This document shows, in pieces, positions 11,242-15,511 of a stretch of 15,511 bases of DNA (within the stretch, counting starts at the first letter, position 1; every line of letters begins with the position of its first letter). The notes below the pieces were generated by a model. The model did no database searches and was not told where the DNA came from. It was given only the letters and a program-made list of their open reading frames with translations. The translations under genes and the position numbers were made by a program. Source of the stretch: CAYIBZ01 sp964361795 (lineage in GTDB: Bacteria; Patescibacteriota; Minisyncoccia; UBA6257; WO2-44-18); the NCBI GenBank assembly GCA_964361795.1, contig CAYIBZ010000012.1, positions 1-15,511 of the forward strand, read 5' to 3'.

Positions 11242-12735
11242 ATGAATCGTTTTCTTCTCCCTATAGTAATTTTTTTGACGATCGCGGCGATTTTTCATTT
11301 TGTTTCTTCTAATTTCGCCGATTTAGACAGCTTTTATTACATGGGATTAGCGAATTTATTTAAAGAACGCGGCTTATTAAACGTTGATTTTCCTTGGATT
11401 TACCATTCGGTAATAAGAGAATTGGGAGTTTCCTTATGGTATGGATTCGGGATTTTTCTAATCCCATTTTCGTATATAGGCGGCGGCATTTTAGGCCTGA
11501 AAATTATTGGGGTTTTATTAACGGCCGCGGCTCTTTTTGCTTTTTATTGGGCAGTTAAAAGATTTCAATTCCGGATGCCGTGGCTATGGCCATTTTTGCT
11601 GTTTTTTGCCGCCGCGAACGTGACATCTCAATTTTTAATGATTAGGCCGCAGACAATTTCTTTGATTTTGACCCCTCTGCTTTTTTATTTTCTAGTTTTA
11701 GGAAATTTTTGGGGTATGGCAATCGCTTCTTTTGGCATCGCGTGGTTTCATATGAATTTAGTTTGGGTGCCATTAGTTATTTTGGGCGCGGTAGTTTTAG
11801 TTAGATTGATAATTGAGAAGCGATTTGAATATAAATCTGTTATTGGAGTCGCAGCCGGCAGTTTAGCAGGCTGGCTGTTAAGGCCAAATCCGTTTGGAGC
11901 GCTGAAGCTTTTTTATATTCAAGTTGTACAGCAGATCCTAGAGAAGCAAAGCGGACTGCCGTTACTGTTTGGAAAAGAAAATTTTCCTTTAAGCACAACG
12001 ATTCTTTTTAAGAATTTTTCTATTTTCATGATTTTGTGGATTGCCGCGATTGTTTTGGTTAGCTGGAAAGCCGTTTCTCAAAAAGTTATAGTCTGGTCTA
12101 GTTTAATTTTATCCGCGGCGTTTTTCGCGCTGACAATCGCGGTGACTAGGAGGGCGTATAATTTTTGGGCGATTTTTGGAGTGTTATTGATTGGCGCGGC
12201 GGCAAGTTATTTGCAGGAAAGAAAAATCAGGGAAATTTTCCTGCCCGCGGCAGTTATCGCGGCAGCGATTTTAGTTTTTTATTCTGGTTATAAAACATCG
12301 GCCGCCCTGCAAGGCAGCGGTTACCCGCAAAACTATATGCGAGAAGCCGGCCTATGGTTAAAAGATAACAGCGAGCAGGGCGATATTGTTTTTAATATCC
12401 ATTGGCCGCATTTTTCTCCATTATTTTTTTGGAATCAGAAAAATTATTATACGGGAGGATTGGATCCAATTTTTCTATACGCTCTGGACCCGTCACTTTA
12501 TTGGAAATTCCACTATCTATCAGGCGGCGTGCTTACTGATAAAACTTGCGGCGCGGTTGAATGCAAGCAAAAGATACTGGAAGATACGCATAACGTTCTG
12601 AAACGCGATTACGGCGCCCGTTATATTGTCTTGAATAAGGATAAAAATTCAGCTTTTTACGGATTTTTGGATTCTGATTCCCGGTTTGAAAAAAAGATGG
12701 AGACTGGCAATGAAGCAGTTTATTTAATTAAGTAA
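11242..12735 (+). CDS. GT-C membrane glycosyltransferase, STT3-like, paralog 1
   Basis: Encodes 497 residues with about 11-12 membrane segments and a C-terminal extracytoplasmic domain (from about 365). GT-C enzymes transfer sugars from polyprenyl-phosphate donors outside the membrane. The first external loop has ADLDSFYYMG (26-35), matching the acidic D-x-D plus aromatic motif of STT3/PglB/ArnT relatives. It is a clear paralog of the next gene: shared FPW.Y..(V/A)I, WYGF, RPNPxGAxKLxYIQV, FNIHW, LFFWN, DPIF.YA and SLYWK.H. No WWD motif of true oligosaccharyltransferases is seen. The ATG is one base after the GNAT stop; a longer reading from 11203 would overlap that gene. Donor and acceptor are unknown. 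Confidence 0.82.
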   Translation: MNRFLLPIVIFLTIAAIFHFVSSNFADLDSFYYMGLANLFKERGLLNVDFPWIYHSVIRELGVSLWYGFGIFLIPFSYIGGGILGLKIIGVLLTAAALFAFYWAVKRFQFRMPWLWPFLLFFAAANVTSQFLMIRPQTISLILTPLLFYFLVLGNFWGMAIASFGIAWFHMNLVWVPLVILGAVVLVRLIIEKRFEYKSVIGVAAGSLAGWLLRPNPFGALKLFYIQVVQQILEKQSGLPLLFGKENFPLSTTILFKNFSIFMILWIAAIVLVSWKAVSQKVIVWSSLILSAAFFALTIAVTRRAYNFWAIFGVLLIGAAASYLQERKIREIFLPAAVIAAAILVFYSGYKTSAALQGSGYPQNYMREAGLWLKDNSEQGDIVFNIHWPHFSPLFFWNQKNYYTGGLDPIFLYALDPSLYWKFHYLSGGVLTDKTCGAVECKQKILEDTHNVLKRDYGARYIVLNKDKNSAFYGFLDSDSRFEKKMETGNEAVYLIK

Positions 12736-12741
12736 TTGGAA

Positions 12742-12747
12742 TATAAT
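12742..12747 (+). promoter_or_regulatory. Possible internal leaderless promoter for paralog 2
   Basis: A perfect TATAAT lies in the 19-base gap between the two glycosyltransferase genes. Its expected +1 is 12754, one base before the ATG, the same geometry as dnaX. The best -35 at 17 bases (TTTATT) is poor. No Shine-Dalgarno is seen. Confidence 0.4.
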
Positions 12748-12754
12748 TTTACTG

Positions 12755-14299
12755 ATGCGAGAAAGTTCCCTGTCTAGCTTCTTTTTGGTTTTGGGGTGCA
12801 TTTTGGCCATCGCGTTCATTTTTAATTTTAGTTATTCAGGCATTCCGGACACCGATAGTTTCTATCACATCAGGCATTCTTGGATATATAGAACGCAAAA
12901 TCTTTTTGACAGTTCTTTTCCCTGGACGCAATATTCGGCCATTAAGCATTACGGAGCGGATATTTGGTACGGTTTTCACATACTTTCAATTCCCCTTACA
13001 TACATCAGCAATTTAGTTTTATCCGTAAAAATCGGCGGTTTTTTTGTAACCGTTATTTCCTTGTTTTTAGTTTTTGGCGCGTTAAGCCGCTTGCAGGTTT
13101 CTTGGCCGGTTTTTTGGGTTTTAATTTTCTATTTTTCCTCCGCCGATCCAATGTTTAGATTGACCATGCTGCGCCCTCACGCCATCTCGTTGGGGCTGAA
13201 TATGATGATTTTTGCTTATTTAATTAATGTTAAAGGAATTCCTGACAGAAATAACGCGATTATCCTATTTTTTTTATCAGCGGCTTTTTCCTGGGTTCAC
13301 CTTTCATTAGCCTGGATGCCGATTTTAACGGCCGGGACAATAGGATTAGTCCAGTTTTTAAAAAAACAAAAGATTGATTGGCTGCATATCATGGCGGTTG
13401 GTTTTGGCCTTGTTGTCGGCTGGATGATGCGGCCCAATCCCTTGGGAGCGGCTAAGCTGGCCTATATTCAAGTCGCTCAATTGATAGTGGAAAAAAGCCG
13501 CGGCGTACCGCTGCGTTTTGGGCGAGAGCTAACGCCGTTCGCGTGGGAAAATTTCCTGGACCAATTATTGCCCATCACTATTTTTCTGTTAATTGCCGCC
13601 GTTGTTGTTTTTTGGCTGTTTTCTAAAAAGATTAATGTATTGGATTCCGTGTGGTCCAGCATGATTTTGACCGCCCTATTTTTCTACATGACATTTGGCG
13701 TTGCCAGGAGATCCAGCGAAATTTTAGCGGGGTTTTCCATCATTTTTTTGAGCTTGGTTTTTACTCATTACCGGAACTTAGCGGCATCCAGCGAGGCGCG
13801 AAGCTTTTTTACGATTGTCGCGGCGGTTATTTTGGCCTATATGCCGATAAAAAATATCTATCGTTTTGAGACTTATACCGCCAATGCTTTTCATCCGGAA
13901 CAATTCAAAGAAGCGGCTTTATGGCTGAAAGAAAACGCTAATCCGAAAGAGATAGTTTTTAATATTCATTGGGATCGCTTTGGCCAGTTATTTTTTTGGA
14001 ATTACGATAATTATTACATTAATGGCATGGATCCTATTTTCCAATACGCTTATAATCAATCGCTGTATTGGAAAACTCACTTTTTGGCAATAGATTCCGC
14101 TCCGGGATACACCTGCGGAAAAATCCGCTGTACTCAAGAAGAAGTTGAGGATATATACAAAGTGTTAAAAGACGATTTTAATGCTAAATACATTGTTGTG
14201 GAGAAAAGGAGAAATCCAAAATTATATAAATATTTTGAGTCCGCGAATAAGTTTAAAAAAGTTTTTGACGCGGAAGAAGCAGTTTTTCGTGTTTTATGA
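12755..14299 (+). CDS. GT-C membrane glycosyltransferase, STT3-like, paralog 2
   Basis: Encodes 514 residues, polytopic, with the same architecture as the preceding gene. The first external loop reads GIPDTDSFYHIRHSW (29-43), even closer to the DTDPYYHLR-type motif of STT3/AglB than paralog 1. Conserved segments include MLRPHAISLGLN, WMMRPNPLGAAKLAYIQVAQ, SRGVPLRFGRE and the C-terminal domain with FNIHWDRFGQLFFWN and SLYWKTHF. Both paralogs keep a TCGxxxC pair (CGAVEC, CGKIRC) that could form a disulfide outside the membrane. The stop overlaps the GT2 gene by ATGA. The tandem copies have diverged widely, suggesting different acceptors or sugars rather than a recent duplication. Confidence 0.82.
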   Translation: MRESSLSSFFLVLGCILAIAFIFNFSYSGIPDTDSFYHIRHSWIYRTQNLFDSSFPWTQYSAIKHYGADIWYGFHILSIPLTYISNLVLSVKIGGFFVTVISLFLVFGALSRLQVSWPVFWVLIFYFSSADPMFRLTMLRPHAISLGLNMMIFAYLINVKGIPDRNNAIILFFLSAAFSWVHLSLAWMPILTAGTIGLVQFLKKQKIDWLHIMAVGFGLVVGWMMRPNPLGAAKLAYIQVAQLIVEKSRGVPLRFGRELTPFAWENFLDQLLPITIFLLIAAVVVFWLFSKKINVLDSVWSSMILTALFFYMTFGVARRSSEILAGFSIIFLSLVFTHYRNLAASSEARSFFTIVAAVILAYMPIKNIYRFETYTANAFHPEQFKEAALWLKENANPKEIVFNIHWDRFGQLFFWNYDNYYINGMDPIFQYAYNQSLYWKTHFLAIDSAPGYTCGKIRCTQEEVEDIYKVLKDDFNAKYIVVEKRRNPKLYKYFESANKFKKVFDAEEAVFRVL

Positions 14300-15012
14300 A
14301 AAATCAGAAATTCAGAGGCGTTTCCATAATTATTCCCGTTTACAATGAGGCCGCTACCCTGCCGGTTCTTTTGGACGCGGTAGAAAAAATAGATTTATCT
14401 TCTTTGGGCCTTCAAAAAGAGATTGTTGTCATTGATGACGCTTCAAACGACGGGACGGAAAAATTCTTAAGCGAATATAAATCGCCGGCCGTGAAAATCG
14501 TTAAACACGGCAAGAATCAAGGCAAAGGAGCGGCGATTCAAACCGGCCTGAAATTGGCTGAGCAAGATATAGTTTTGATTCAGGACGCTGATTTGGAATA
14601 CAATCCAGAGGAGTATCCTATTCTTCTTAAGCCAATTTTAATGGGAGCCGCCGACGCGGTGTATGGATCAAGATTTGTCGGGTCCTCGCCCCATAGAATT
14701 ATGTATTTTTGGCATTATATGGGAAATAAATTGATAACTTTTTTAACCAATATTTTTGCCAACCTTAATTTGACCGACATTGAAACTGGCTTTAAAGTAT
14801 TTACGCGAGAAGCAATTAATTCAATCCAGCTGAAAGAAAAACGTTTTGGCATTGAGCCGGAGCTTACTATAAAATTAGGGAAAAAACGCTGGCGATTTTA
14901 TGAAGTCGGCGTATCTTATTTTGGGCGGGGTTACGCTGAAGGCAAAAAAATCCGTTGGACAGATGGCATAAGCGCCTTAATTAAAATATTCAAATACGGA
15001 TTATTTTCTTAG
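14296..15012 (+). CDS. GT2 polyprenyl-phosphate glycosyltransferase, DPM1-like
   Basis: Encodes 238 residues without membrane segments, like the short DPM1 class. It is expected to load a sugar from a nucleotide donor onto a polyprenyl phosphate at the inner membrane face. Motifs in order: SIIIPVYNEAATLP (10-23), VVIDDASNDGTEKF (44-57), HGKNQGKGAAIQTG (about 72-85), QDADLEYNPEEYP (the D-x-D site, about 95-107), YGSRFVG, TDIETGFKVFTREA and FGIEPELTIKLGK. The ATGA overlap with the GT-C gene implies co-translation and a pathway link: this enzyme would make the lipid-linked sugar that the GT-C enzymes transfer outside. It is convergent with the pilin gene, 7 bases apart, with no visible terminator. 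Confidence 0.88.
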   Translation: MKNQKFRGVSIIIPVYNEAATLPVLLDAVEKIDLSSLGLQKEIVVIDDASNDGTEKFLSEYKSPAVKIVKHGKNQGKGAAIQTGLKLAEQDIVLIQDADLEYNPEEYPILLKPILMGAADAVYGSRFVGSSPHRIMYFWHYMGNKLITFLTNIFANLNLTDIETGFKVFTREAINSIQLKEKRFGIEPELTIKLGKKRWRFYEVGVSYFGRGYAEGKKIRWTDGISALIKIFKYGLFS

Positions 15013-15019
15013 ATTTTAA

Positions 15020-15460
15020 TTACCTTGATACGGCAATGGCCTCTCCTAGTTCGGCGGTTGGAGCGCTGATAGTGATTTTTCCCTTTTCATTTTGAACGAT
15101 AGAATAATTGGTATCCGCGGTTGTCCCATTCAGCGGATCAACAACCATACCGGCGATATATTCCGGAACTAAACAAGGTTCTAGATTAATCAGCCCATTG
15201 TTGGTTCCAATGTTTGCGGCAGTGCTTGGCAGACTCACTGTTGATGTTTTACAACTGCTATCCCAAATGCCGCGATTGTCGGAAATTCTTTGGGCAACGG
15301 CGTTGAGAATAGTGTTGATATTAGACCAGCGTTGAGTGTTTCTTGCCTGCGCGAATTGCCTGGCTGGATTTAAGGCGACAATAACCACTCCGGCCAAAAT
15401 AGTGATAATAGCTATCACAATTAGTAATTCTATCAATGTAAAACCAAACACTTTCTTCAT
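15020..15460 (-). CDS. Type IV pilin-like prepilin
   Basis: Encodes 146 residues. The class III prepilin signal is textbook: a short basic leader (MKKVFG), cleavage after Gly6, Phe7 and Glu11 in GFTLIELLIVIAII, then a long hydrophobic helix. The globular part (about 45-146) carries two cysteines (Cys70, Cys96) that could form a disulfide, and VVDPLNG, seen in minor and major pilins with a compact beta sheet. CPR genomes often keep a type IV pilus for attachment or DNA uptake; no other pilus genes are in the window. The ATG coincides with the predicted transcription start of the promoter at 15467-15495. Being next to glycosyltransferases, it might be a glycoprotein, but that is speculation. 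Confidence 0.9.
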   Translation of the reverse strand: MKKVFGFTLIELLIVIAIITILAGVVIVALNPARQFAQARNTQRWSNINTILNAVAQRISDNRGIWDSSCKTSTVSLPSTAANIGTNNGLINLEPCLVPEYIAGMVVDPLNGTTADTNYSIVQNEKGKITISAPTAELGEAIAVSR

Positions 15461-15466
15461 TCATTC

Positions 15467-15495
15467 ATTTTATCAAAATTTTTGGGATTTTTCAA
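15467..15495 (-). promoter_or_regulatory. Promoter of the pilin gene, predicted leaderless
   Basis: On the minus strand, TTGAAA (15490-15495) and TAAAAT (15467-15472) are spaced by 17 bases. The expected +1 is 15460, exactly the A of the ATG. No Shine-Dalgarno precedes the start, consistent with a leaderless mRNA. Confidence 0.6.
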
Positions 15496-15511
15496 AAAAG
15501 CTGTGGATAAA

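Overview
The window looks like a chromosomal piece of a Candidate Phyla Radiation (Patescibacteria) bacterium, most likely from the Parcubacteria side. The reasons are the compact, short-spaced genes, a MraY with a divergent NETDG motif, a short DnaX lacking any tau-type C-terminus, a minimal type IV pilin, STT3-like membrane glycosyltransferases and a tRNA without encoded CCA. TGA is used as a stop codon, so this is not a code-25 lineage. The phylum assignment is an inference from gene content; no rRNA is present.

Layout. (1) Positions 1-71 hold the start of a minus-strand gene with a good promoter. (2) Positions 160-660 hold no convincing gene but are dense in hairpins, perfect palindromes and a 44-bp element that recurs at 7822-7865. 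(3) Positions 688-6525 on the minus strand form one tight operon: putative glycoside hydrolase, scpA, scpB, D,D-carboxypeptidase, mraY, an HtrA-type protease and a small membrane protein, closed by a terminator at 651-677. It mixes cell-wall synthesis and editing, chromosome condensation and envelope proteolysis. (4) Divergently, dnaX (6556-7668) is followed by tRNA-Gln(UUG). (5) Positions 7803-8337 are non-coding: the second 44-bp element, another palindrome, and on the minus strand a roughly 220-nt structured RNA with a near-consensus promoter and a strong terminator, which I could not assign to a family. (6) Positions 8338-10154 on the plus strand are a three-gene membrane cassette: a MotA/TolQ/ExbB-like channel protein, a single-span stator-like protein carrying an extracytoplasmic beta-type domain, and a two-span protein with a soluble domain and disordered tail. 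(7) A fungal-type cytosine deaminase (10277-10723) stands alone. (8) Positions 10755-15012 hold a GNAT acetyltransferase, two tandem paralogous GT-C (STT3-like) membrane glycosyltransferases and a DPM1-like GT2, a set that fits polyprenyl-phosphate-sugar synthesis plus glycan transfer. (9) A convergent type IV pilin gene ends the window.

The strongest candidates for something undescribed are the proton-channel cassette at 8338-10154, the unassigned RNA at 8012-8232, and a start-site pattern: some promoters share a CGTWCTTTGAMA motif at the predicted transcript start followed by a Shine-Dalgarno leader, while others place the predicted transcription start at, or within about two bases of, the start codon (leaderless).
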